Below are positions 1-5,333 of a stretch of 5,333 bases of DNA, one piece after another. The stretch is from Desulfobulbaceae bacterium (GTDB lineage Bacteria; Desulfobacterota; Desulfobulbia; Desulfobulbales; Desulfocapsaceae). The translations under genes were made by a program, and so were the position numbers. The stretch spans positions 1-5,333 of the forward strand of contig JAUVON010000214.1 in the NCBI GenBank assembly GCA_030599175.1, read 5' to 3'. Position 1 is the stretch's first letter. Each line of letters begins with the position of its first letter. The notes below the pieces were generated by a model. The model saw nothing but the letters and a program-made list of their open reading frames with translations, made no database searches and had not been told where the DNA came from.

Positions 1-566
1 AAAGAGCAAAATTGATTTCGCGGGTATTTCAGGATCCACTTCTCGGCACATGTCCCTCGGCAACGATTGAGCAGAATATGGCATTGGCTTCACTGCGGGG
101 CAAAAAACGAGGGCTTGCCAGGGGTGTAAAGAGCCGGGACAGAGAGAGATTTCGTAAGGAGTTGAAGCAGCTCGGGCTGGGGCTTGATGAGCGACTTCTT
201 GATAAGGTTGGGTTGCTTTCAGGGGGGCAGCGACAGGCTCTGACCATGCTTATGGCTACTATGCTCAGGCCGGAAGTACTCCTGCTCGATGAACATATCG
301 CAGCCCTTGATCCAAAGACTGCAAATCAGATTCTTTTATTGACGCAGGAAATTGTAAAGCACAGCAGACTTACCACCCTGATGATCACTCATAATATGAA
401 ACATGCGATCAGTTTTGGCAACAGGCTGATAATGCTTCATCAGGGAGGAATACTGCTTGATCTGCGGGGTGAGGAGAAGAAAAATCTTACCGTTAAAGAT
501 CTTCTCGCCCAGTTTTATAAAACTCAGGGTGAGGAACTGGCCTTGGACTCCCTTTTACTCAATTAA
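1..566 (+). CDS. ABC transporter ATP-binding protein, 3' part (TrpX/DUF534-type uptake system)
   Basis: This is the C-terminal ~187 residues of an ABC ATPase, which hydrolyses ATP at the inner face of the cytoplasmic membrane to drive a transporter. The reading frame is open from base 3 and continues off the left edge, so the Walker A motif and true start are missing; an in-frame TTG at 12 is not the start. Visible motifs in order are the Q-loop (VFQDP, about 24-38), the ABC signature LSGGQ (216-230), Walker B ending in LLLDE (276-293), the D-loop (ALDP) and the switch histidine in ITHNM (390-392). The segments around FQDPLLGT, LLSGGQRQALTMLMAT and DEH.AALDPKTA recall the ATPases that accompany DUF534/TrpX-type binding proteins, proposed to import tryptophan, tyrosine or similar substrates; this subfamily call is from memory. 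The usual Thr after DEH appears to be Ile here. Binding protein and permease genes would be expected upstream, outside the window. Confidence 0.88.
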   Translation, partial: RAKLISRVFQDPLLGTCPSATIEQNMALASLRGKKRGLARGVKSRDRERFRKELKQLGLGLDERLLDKVGLLSGGQRQALTMLMATMLRPEVLLLDEHIAALDPKTANQILLLTQEIVKHSRLTTLMITHNMKHAISFGNRLIMLHQGGILLDLRGEEKKNLTVKDLLAQFYKTQGEELALDSLLLN

Positions 567-576
567 TTTCCCCCCT

Positions 577-1059
577 TCACTCACTTTCCAGGAGTTTGTC
601 CCAGTCTATTTGCTTAAAGCTGTTATGCAGCATATGGTCGTCATCTTCTATTTGTACTTCCAGGTTGGAAAAGGTTTTTTCTGCAAGGGGAATAACCTTG
701 TCGGCTGGAGTTACCGTGTCATTCTTCCCTATAATAATGATGGTTGGTATGGGCAGCATTACCTCTGGAGCACAATAGTTCCCATAATTGAGTGCCGGGG
801 CCAGGAGAGTGAGCCTGGTAATCTTCTCAGGATATTTGAGGGCAAAACGGGCGGCCATAAGTCCGCCAAAACTTGAGCCGATGAGGCTCAGGTTATTTTC
901 TTCCAAACATATTTTTTCAAACTGCTGCAGTCTCTCTTCAAGGTCACCGCTGAAGTCGGGGCTGACAATCTGTGGGTAATTGTCCGCAAAAAAACGTGCT
1001 TTTGTACCCTGACTTGAAGATTCGAGACCATGAAGAAAAAAGATTTTGGCTGTCTGCAT
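577..1059 (-). CDS. Small alpha/beta-fold hydrolase (YqiA-like esterase)
   Basis: This is a 160-residue cytoplasmic protein of the alpha/beta hydrolase fold with no signal peptide. It opens with a beta strand running into an HG oxyanion-type motif (FFLHGLESSSQGTK, from residue 7). The nucleophile elbow GSSFGG places the catalytic Ser at residue 63. The likely acid is Asp114 in GKND, and the likely base is His142 in the DDDH stretch. The triad is complete and the length fits small YqiA/UPF0227-like esterases, which have little or no lid domain. The substrate is unknown. I chose the ATG at 1059: an in-frame TTG at 1092 would add 11 residues but has no ribosome-binding site and lies only about 10 bases after the predicted transcription start. 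The ATG has AGAGGG about 12 bases upstream, a rather long spacing. The gene ends 10 bases from the end of the ABC ATPase gene, in convergent orientation, and is transcribed alone within this window. Confidence 0.85.
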   Translation of the reverse strand: MQTAKIFFLHGLESSSQGTKARFFADNYPQIVSPDFSGDLEERLQQFEKICLEENNLSLIGSSFGGLMAARFALKYPEKITRLTLLAPALNYGNYCAPEVMLPIPTIIIIGKNDTVTPADKVIPLAEKTFSNLEVQIEDDDHMLHNSFKQIDWDKLLESE

Positions 1060-1108
1060 ATGATTGGTGAACCCTCTGATTTTTAAAGTCAAATGTTAGG
1101 CGGAGAAT

Positions 1109-1138
1109 ATTATAGTTCAGAAGGTATTTCTTTGTCAG
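1109..1138 (-). promoter_or_regulatory. Sigma-70-type promoter of the hydrolase gene
   Basis: Read on the minus strand, a perfect -10 box TATAAT (1114 down to 1109) is preceded after 18 bases by the -35 box CTGACA (1138 down to 1133), a 5/6 match to TTGACA. Transcription would begin near base 1102, giving a leader of about 40 bases before the ATG at 1059. This supports the ATG over the upstream TTG. It is the best promoter I could find in the divergent region. Confidence 0.65.
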
Positions 1139-1150
1139 AATATCAGAATA
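1135..1150. repeat. Tandem 8-bp repeat (TCAGAATA x2) at the -35 box
   Basis: Two perfect head-to-tail copies of TCAGAATA lie at 1135-1142 and 1143-1150. A third partial copy, TCAGAA, is at 1117-1122, 18 bases before the first copy. The first copy overlaps the -35 hexamer of the minus-strand hydrolase promoter and the third lies in its spacer. The arrangement could be an operator with direct-repeat half-sites, but the region is A-rich and chance is possible. Confidence 0.35.
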
Positions 1151-1232
1151 TATAGGAGAAAAAAAAGAAAAGCATGGAAAAAGAAAAAATATTTTGCAGG
1201 ATTTGCAGAAATTTTTTAAAGAGGGGGCAGAG

Positions 1233-1319
1233 ATGTTGAAAATGATGCGCCATGTAAACGGTTGCCGGGAAGAGATTGAGAATTTTGTTGAAAAAGGGAA
1301 CAGAATTGAAAGTTTTTGA
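1233..1319 (+). CDS. Possible small ORF / leader peptide upstream of cti
   Basis: A 28-codon frame starts at an ATG preceded by a purine-rich GAGGGGG (1221-1227) at usable spacing, and ends with TGA 40 bases before the cti start codon. The predicted peptide is charged and hydrophilic, with no membrane segment, beginning MLKMMRHVNG and ending GNRIESF. I recognise no family. It could be a translated leader influencing cti, or simply a chance frame in a purine-rich stretch. The only evidence for it is the ribosome-binding site and its position. Confidence 0.2.
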   Translation: MLKMMRHVNGCREEIENFVEKGNRIESF

Positions 1320-1330
1320 AATGTTCCCGG
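1265..1330. repeat. 7-bp inverted repeat in the cti leader
   Basis: CCGGGAA (1265-1271) and TTCCCGG (1324-1330) are perfect reverse complements separated by 52 bases. A competing partner for the right arm is GGGAAC (1296-1301), which pairs with GTTCCC (1323-1328) across a 21-base loop. The two alternative pairings share the same right arm, ending 20 bases before the cti ribosome-binding site. There is no following T-run, so this is not a standard intrinsic terminator. It may be an mRNA fold or chance. Confidence 0.3.
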
Positions 1331-1349
1331 TCAAAGATGCAGTTTAACC

Positions 1350-1355
1350 AGGGAG
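1350..1355 (+). promoter_or_regulatory. Ribosome-binding site of cti
   Basis: AGGGAG lies 4 bases before the ATG at 1360, a close but workable spacing. It fixes the start directly in front of the lipoprotein signal peptide. I found no convincing sigma-70 promoter for cti between 1093 and 1350; a weak TATTAT at 1108-1113 has no matching -35 box. Confidence 0.6.
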
Positions 1356-1359
1356 ACGC

Positions 1360-3720
1360 ATGTATAATTCTATTCTATTGATCTTGGCTGCAGTTATGTT
1401 TCTGGCAGGTTGTGCAGCGAAAATCCCCGCTCCTCCACCGGTTGCTATACAGGTACCTGATAGAAAAATTGACTATAGCAAAGAGGTGAAACCGATCCTG
1501 GTGAAACGGTGTGTGGTGTGTCACAGCTGCTACAATTCACCCTGCCAGCTCAAACTCAGCTCTTATGAGGGGCTCGATCGTGGAGCAACAAAAGAGGCTG
1601 TATACAATGGTTCCCGGCTGAAAACAATGAGTCCAACACGACTCTTTGTCGATGCTCAAAATACAGCTCAATGGCGTGATAAAGGGTTTTACAGCGTTAC
1701 AGAAAGCAGTGCGGAGTCAGGCTATAACAATTCATTTATGGTGCAGCTTCTGGATCATAAAATGAAAAATCCCAAGAGCAAAGGGGCGTATCATTCTGAA
1801 GCGGCAGATCTTACCTGTGCTCAAACCGGCGAAGAGCTTGGAACTTATCTGGAAAAACACCCCAATGGCGGCATGCCTTTTGGCTTTCCACCTCTTAAAG
1901 AATCCGAGTTCCAGACCATCGCCGGTTGGCTTGTCCAGGGGGGAGCAGGACCTGATGCTGAGGAGCAGGCACAACTGGAGGCAATTCCGAAGATCGATCT
2001 GGAAAAAGTTGGCCAGTGGGAAGAATTTCTTAATCTTGATGATGCAAAACATGCTATGACGGCCAGGTATCTCTATGAGCACCTGTTTCTTGCACACATT
2101 ACCTTTCAATCCGGAACGAATACATTTTATGAACTGGTGCGATCCAGTACCGGCCAGGGGGAACCGATAGAGATAATTCCGACCGTTCGGCCATATGATG
2201 ATCCCATGGGGATGTTCTACTACCGTTTTAGAAAAATTCATTCAACAATTGTTCATAAAACTCATATGGTTTTTGAGCTGGGGCAGGGGAAACTCGAACG
2301 GATCAGGCAGCTCTTCATTGAACCGGAATGGCTGCTCACGCCACATCGGGTAAGCTATGAGCAGAGGATGAGCGCCAATCCCTTTCGAACATTTGAGCAG
2401 ATTCCAGCAAAAGCCAGATATCAGTTTCTTCTTGATAATGTCCATTATATCATTATGACCTTTATCCGCGGACCGGTCTGTAAAGGCCAGATTGCACTCA
2501 ATGTCATTCACGATAATTTCTGGCTGTTCTTCCTTGATCCTGAGTATGATTTGAGCGTCAAATATCCAGGTTTTCTTAAAGAAAACGAAAAGTACCTTGA
2601 GATGCCTGCCGGAAATATAATGGAAACTAATCAGATAAGAGGGCTGATTACCAAGGAGTACCGAACAAAGGCAGCAAATTTTTCCAGGAAGAGACAGCAA
2701 TACTACTCGATGCTATATCGGTACGACGGTCTCGGAGCTGAGGCTATCTGGGCTGGAAATACGGTCGCTGATTCGCCGGCCTTAACGGTTTATCGCCATT
2801 TTGACAGTGCATCAGTTCACAGGGGAGTTCTTGGGGATTTGCCGCCAACGTTATGGGTGATAGATTTTCCTCTTCTTGAGAGAATTTACTATTCGCTTGT
2901 TGCCGGTTTTAATGTGTATGGAAACGTTATGCATCAGCTTGCAACCAGGGTTTACATGGATGCGTTGAGGCAGGAGGGAGAAACATATTTTCTCGATTTT
3001 ATGCCCCTGGAAACCCGAGAAGCTCTGATGGCGGACTGGTATGGCGGGTTGTCGTTGGCACAGATCGATCATACATCGTCCAGAAGTCGGCAACGATACA
3101 AATATACAACGGATGATCCCAAAAGGGAATTTGTCGAATACCTGGTGGAGCATGTATTCAAGCCTGAGATGAACATTCAATTTGACGAAAATTATCTTGA
3201 AGCAGGAGAAGAGTACCCTTTGTTACCGGATAAATATGAGACTCCGGATGATTATATTCGTGGCTTTAAGGCCATCTCTACACCTGGAATGTCGTTTTTT
3301 ACCACGGTGGCAGGTCATAATGCCAACCTTGCCTACATTCGTATAAAAGTTCCCGGCCAGGAAGATGTTGTTGTCTCTGCAGTTATAAATAGATGGCATG
3401 ACGATGTTTCAACTCTTTTTGGTGAGAAGGGTCGGCTGCGGCCCGAAAAAGATACTGCTGCATTTATTTACGGTTTTGTCGGTTCCTATCCCAACTATTT
3501 CTTTGAGGTTGATTTGCAGGATCTTCCCGATTTTCTGAGGCTTCTTGAAGAATATGATGGTGGAAAAGAGGCAGTTGAAAAATTGAGTAAATTTGGCATA
3601 AACCGTGCCGATGAGGATTTCTGGGATGTGTATGACTGGTTCCAGAAGAAATTTGATGAGTCGGACCCAGTACGTTCAGGGTTGTTTGATCTGAACCGTT
3701 ACTACTATATGGCGATGTAA
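1360..3720 (+). CDS. cti: Fatty acid cis/trans isomerase (Cti), haem-binding lipoprotein
   Basis: This is a full-length 786-residue Cti (the Pseudomonas enzyme is of similar size). The family isomerises cis-unsaturated acyl chains of membrane phospholipids to trans without ATP or de novo synthesis, acting from the periplasmic side and stiffening the membrane under solvent, heat or toxic stress. A short hydrophobic signal ends in a lipobox LAGC with Cys18 as the lipidated residue. Ala at +2 (no Asp) points to outer-membrane sorting under the enteric rule. A haem c motif CVVCH at residues 51-55 is followed by further cysteines at 57 and 62, a pattern typical of Cti. GGMPFGFPP (Met172) followed by a Trp-containing helix (W190) resembles the Met axial ligand and last helix of a cytochrome c domain; that reading is inference. 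The larger C-terminal part holds Cti-like blocks such as LPPTLWVIDFPLLERIYYS (from residue 494). No frameshift is seen. It is divergent from the hydrolase and convergent with the TolC gene. Confidence 0.93.
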   Translation: MYNSILLILAAVMFLAGCAAKIPAPPPVAIQVPDRKIDYSKEVKPILVKRCVVCHSCYNSPCQLKLSSYEGLDRGATKEAVYNGSRLKTMSPTRLFVDAQNTAQWRDKGFYSVTESSAESGYNNSFMVQLLDHKMKNPKSKGAYHSEAADLTCAQTGEELGTYLEKHPNGGMPFGFPPLKESEFQTIAGWLVQGGAGPDAEEQAQLEAIPKIDLEKVGQWEEFLNLDDAKHAMTARYLYEHLFLAHITFQSGTNTFYELVRSSTGQGEPIEIIPTVRPYDDPMGMFYYRFRKIHSTIVHKTHMVFELGQGKLERIRQLFIEPEWLLTPHRVSYEQRMSANPFRTFEQIPAKARYQFLLDNVHYIIMTFIRGPVCKGQIALNVIHDNFWLFFLDPEYDLSVKYPGFLKENEKYLEMPAGNIMETNQIRGLITKEYRTKAANFSRKRQQYYSMLYRYDGLGAEAIWAGNTVADSPALTVYRHFDSASVHRGVLGDLPPTLWVIDFPLLERIYYSLVAGFNVYGNVMHQLATRVYMDALRQEGETYFLDFMPLETREALMADWYGGLSLAQIDHTSSRSRQRYKYTTDDPKREFVEYLVEHVFKPEMNIQFDENYLEAGEEYPLLPDKYETPDDYIRGFKAISTPGMSFFTTVAGHNANLAYIRIKVPGQEDVVVSAVINRWHDDVSTLFGEKGRLRPEKDTAAFIYGFVGSYPNYFFEVDLQDLPDFLRLLEEYDGGKEAVEKLSKFGINRADEDFWDVYDWFQKKFDESDPVRSGLFDLNRYYYMAM

Positions 3721-3819
3721 AAATATTCATATGCTGGGAGCCTACGCGGGAATGACGGGGAATGTAGCTGAGTTTCATGGGTAATCAGATCAACTTTTGT
3801 GAACGGCAGGCCAGCCTGA
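3721..3819. other. Convergent intergenic gap between cti and the TolC gene
   Basis: The 99 bases between the two stop codons hold the palindromic repeat remnant and, at 3807-3818, a near-palindrome CAGGCCAGCCTG that could form only a 4-bp stem with a 4-base loop. Neither structure has a T-run on either strand, so I cannot support an intrinsic terminator for either gene. Confidence 0.5.
3734..3757. repeat. Degenerate copy of a dispersed palindromic repeat (CGTCATTCCCGCG type)
   Basis: On the minus strand this reads CGTCATTCCCGCGTAGGC followed by TCCCAG. It closely matches the common intergenic element that begins CGTCATTCCCGCG, continues AGGCGGGAATCCAG, and is often mistranslated as a RHSR.GGNP peptide. 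One arm is intact (ACGCGGGAATGACG, 3744-3757). The other, expected to read CTGGATTCCCGCC, is shortened to CTGGGAGCC, so the hairpin is broken. It sits between two convergent genes, a usual place for such elements. The match is from memory and no second copy is present in this window. Confidence 0.5.
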
Positions 3820-5277
3820 CTATGGTGGGGACGTAAGGGTTATCAGCCCCTGTATACGATCCAGTTCAGAAAGAGTATTGGCATAGGTGACATTTGTCAA
3901 GTTCTCCTGGCTGAGGGCCTGGGAGTAGGCGTCCTGAGCTATAAGAACGTCCAGGGTCGTTGACCTGCCGGAATCAAACTTTATCTGTTCAGCCTCAAGA
4001 CGTTTCAGGGTTGCCAGGCTGGTTTTACGCGTTGCCTCCACAGCCTTTATGGCAAGTTCCACATCACGTACCGTCGTTCTGACGGTCTTTTTGATTCGTT
4101 GGCGCAGGAGTTGGGCATTTGTTCTGGCCTTATTGTGCAGAGCAGTGGCTATCTGTACATTACCTTTTGCGGTAGAGTTTTGCAGGGGCATGGAAAAGGT
4201 CAATCCAATTTGCCAGAGATTATCCGGGTCACTCAGGCTGCTACTCACGGAATCACCATATCTTTCGTCGGTTCCGGTGAGGCCGACACCTCCTGCGATT
4301 GCAAGATTTGGCAGGAGTTTGTCTGCAGCACTCTCTTCCTGAATTCTTGCTGCCTCAATATTGAGGTCGGCAGCCTTGATGTCAGGTCTGTTTTGCAGGG
4401 CATTTTCTAGAATCAGAGGGAGATCAAGTTCAACCGGGTCTGTCGGAGGCTGGTCTACAGGTTTGTAGGAGGTGAGCCAGTCTTCACTGTTGAGCAGGAG
4501 CTTCAACTCATCTTCGGCCACACCGATTGCTCTTTCAGCAGAGATAAGACGCTCTTCACGTTTGGCAACTTCTGACTGGGGTTGATAGATTTCAACCCGG
4601 GCTAGTTTGCCGGCATTAATCTTTTCCCTGGTTTCCACCAGAAGCTTTTGGGCCAGGGTTAAAGAAAATTCCTGCACTTTAATATCTTCCCAGGCAAAAA
4701 CCAGGGTCCAGTAGGCCTGTTTGACCAGTGCTGCAAGATTGGCAGCCTGGCTGTCAACTTGATGGATGGCGGCCTCACGCAGTTTTTCAGCTGCTCTTAT
4801 TTCTGCAGTTTGAACATTCCTGCCAAATCCCTGAAGCAGGGGCTGGCTGAGTCCCAGTAGCAGGCCCGAATTGTATGACGGGTTGAAAGCCAGGATCTGG
4901 GCATCGCTGTCATAACTGTTGTTGTTCCAGCCAAGGCTGACAGCGGTACCGGTGGTAAAGAGTTTTTCGGCTCTGGCATTCCAGGTTCCTGTGTTTTCCT
5001 GCTCGGCTGTACCTCGCACCAGTGGAGTCAGTGCCTGGTCCTGGACACCGGCATCAGCAAACATGAGCACATCGAACCGACCCTGGGCTGCGTATGCTTC
5101 ACCTGCAGCTATCTGTACATCTTCCTGTTGCAGTTTGAGGTTGAGGTTGTTGACAAGAGCCTGTTCAACTGCACTCTGAAGACTGATTTCCCTATGTTGT
5201 TCTTCAGTCGCCAGACTTCTGGTTGAAAAAGTGCTGAGCAGCGCAAGACCGGTAAGCAGATAAATACTGTAACGCAT
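3820..5277 (-). CDS. TolC-family outer membrane efflux protein
   Basis: This 485-residue protein is of the size usual for TolC-type outer-membrane factors, which trimerise into a beta-barrel plus a periplasmic alpha-helical tunnel and serve as the exit duct of tripartite pumps or type I secretion systems. An N-terminal signal peptide (about residues 1-23, cleavage likely after SLA) precedes the mature start TEEQH. There is no lipobox cysteine, unlike OprM/NodT-type factors. Two OEP repeats are visible: the first starts near residue 31 (ISLQSAVEQAL..N), the second near 285 with the characteristic ALQNRPDI. Long amphipathic helices rich in Ala, Glu and Gln follow each. SQPLLQGFGRN matches the conserved strand/turn segment of the first repeat. 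The ATG at 5277 has GAGGG 6 bases upstream and overlaps the stop codon of the upstream gene (TGATG), suggesting translational coupling. The pump it serves cannot be named from this window. Confidence 0.93.
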   Translation of the reverse strand: MRYSIYLLTGLALLSTFSTRSLATEEQHREISLQSAVEQALVNNLNLKLQQEDVQIAAGEAYAAQGRFDVLMFADAGVQDQALTPLVRGTAEQENTGTWNARAEKLFTTGTAVSLGWNNNSYDSDAQILAFNPSYNSGLLLGLSQPLLQGFGRNVQTAEIRAAEKLREAAIHQVDSQAANLAALVKQAYWTLVFAWEDIKVQEFSLTLAQKLLVETREKINAGKLARVEIYQPQSEVAKREERLISAERAIGVAEDELKLLLNSEDWLTSYKPVDQPPTDPVELDLPLILENALQNRPDIKAADLNIEAARIQEESAADKLLPNLAIAGGVGLTGTDERYGDSVSSSLSDPDNLWQIGLTFSMPLQNSTAKGNVQIATALHNKARTNAQLLRQRIKKTVRTTVRDVELAIKAVEATRKTSLATLKRLEAEQIKFDSGRSTTLDVLIAQDAYSQALSQENLTNVTYANTLSELDRIQGLITLTSPP

Positions 5278-5333
5278 CAGTTTCCCTCTGGTGGTTGTTC
5301 TCCTGCCAGAAACGGATATGGTTTCCAGTAGAT
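5277..5333 (-). CDS. 3' end of an upstream gene coupled to the TolC gene (partial)
   Basis: On the minus strand one frame is open from the right edge to a TGA at 5279-5277, encoding the last 18 residues of a protein ending GEQPPEGN. The TGA shares its final A with the ATG of the TolC gene (TGATG). The Shine-Dalgarno sequence of the TolC gene would lie inside this coding end. One-base overlaps like this are typical of genes in one operon. In TolC operons the neighbour is often the periplasmic adaptor or inner-membrane pump subunit, but the fragment is too short to identify. The other two frames are also open over this short distance, so the evidence is the overlap itself. Confidence 0.4.
   Translation of the reverse strand: MYWKPYPFLAGEQPPEGN
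5284..5288 (-). promoter_or_regulatory. Ribosome-binding site of the TolC-family gene
   Basis: GAGGG on the minus strand lies 6 bases before the ATG at 5277. It supports that start, which is immediately followed by a signal peptide, although the frame is open further upstream to the window edge. Confidence 0.6.

Noticed and set aside
1060..1092. TTG start for the hydrolase at 1092
   Set aside because: No ribosome-binding site precedes it, it lies about 10 bases from the predicted transcription start, and the conserved fold begins right after the ATG at 1059.
1143..1334. 63-codon minus-strand frame rich in Phe in the intergenic region
   Set aside because: It is the complement of a purine-rich stretch, has low-complexity Phe/Ser composition and no recognisable domain. 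It would also have to be transcribed through the hydrolase promoter.
1732..2241. 169-codon minus-strand frame inside cti
   Set aside because: It is antisense to a full-length conserved gene and has no recognisable domain or ribosome-binding site.
3464..3778. 104-codon minus-strand frame across the end of cti and the gap
   Set aside because: It lies almost wholly antisense to the confident cti gene, and its first residues are a translation of the palindromic repeat remnant.
3807..3818. CAGGCCAGCCTG near-palindrome as a terminator
   Set aside because: The stem is only 4 bp with a 4-base loop and there is no T-run on either strand.
4148..5120. 13-bp direct repeat GCTATCTGTACAT at 4148-4160 and 5108-5120
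   Set aside because: Both copies lie in frame in the TolC gene and encode VQIA at similar places in the two homologous OEP repeats. It reflects the domain duplication or chance, not a separate element.

Overview
This window looks like chromosome of a Gram-negative bacterium with a moderate G+C content. The evidence is an outer-membrane TolC-family channel with a signal peptide, a lipoprotein carrying a periplasmic c-type haem motif, and an ordinary sigma-70-like promoter. The gene set (an amino-acid-type ABC ATPase, a haem-binding fatty acid cis/trans isomerase, TolC) would suit a deltaproteobacterium/Desulfobacterota or a marine gammaproteobacterium. Taxonomy cannot be fixed from this sequence alone.

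Layout. Bases 1-566 (+) hold the 3' part of an ABC transporter ATPase whose start lies upstream of the window. Only 10 bases later, facing it, is a small alpha/beta hydrolase (577-1059, -). It has a well-formed promoter at 1109-1138 and an 8-bp tandem repeat against the -35 box. The roughly 300-base region 1060-1359 separates this gene from a divergent large gene. It contains that promoter, a purine-rich stretch, a possible 28-codon small ORF with its own ribosome-binding site, and a 7-bp inverted repeat. Bases 1360-3720 (+) encode a full-length fatty acid cis/trans isomerase (Cti), predicted to be a haem-containing lipoprotein. A 99-base gap (3721-3819) holds what appears to be a degenerate copy of a dispersed palindromic repeat. 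Bases 3820-5277 (-) encode a TolC-family outer-membrane efflux protein. Its start codon overlaps by one base the stop codon of a further minus-strand gene that runs off the right edge.

How the genes may work together. Cti converts cis-unsaturated phospholipid acyl chains to trans, which quickly stiffens the membrane under solvent, heat or toxic stress. A TolC-type channel is the outer-membrane exit of tripartite pumps that expel such compounds. The two genes converge and are not one operon, so a shared envelope-stress role is only an inference from adjacency. The ABC ATPase and the hydrolase have no evident link to them. I saw no tRNA, rRNA, CRISPR array, insertion sequence or clearly novel multi-gene system. 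The main points for follow-up are the Cti haem lipoprotein, the control region upstream of it, and the palindromic repeat remnant.
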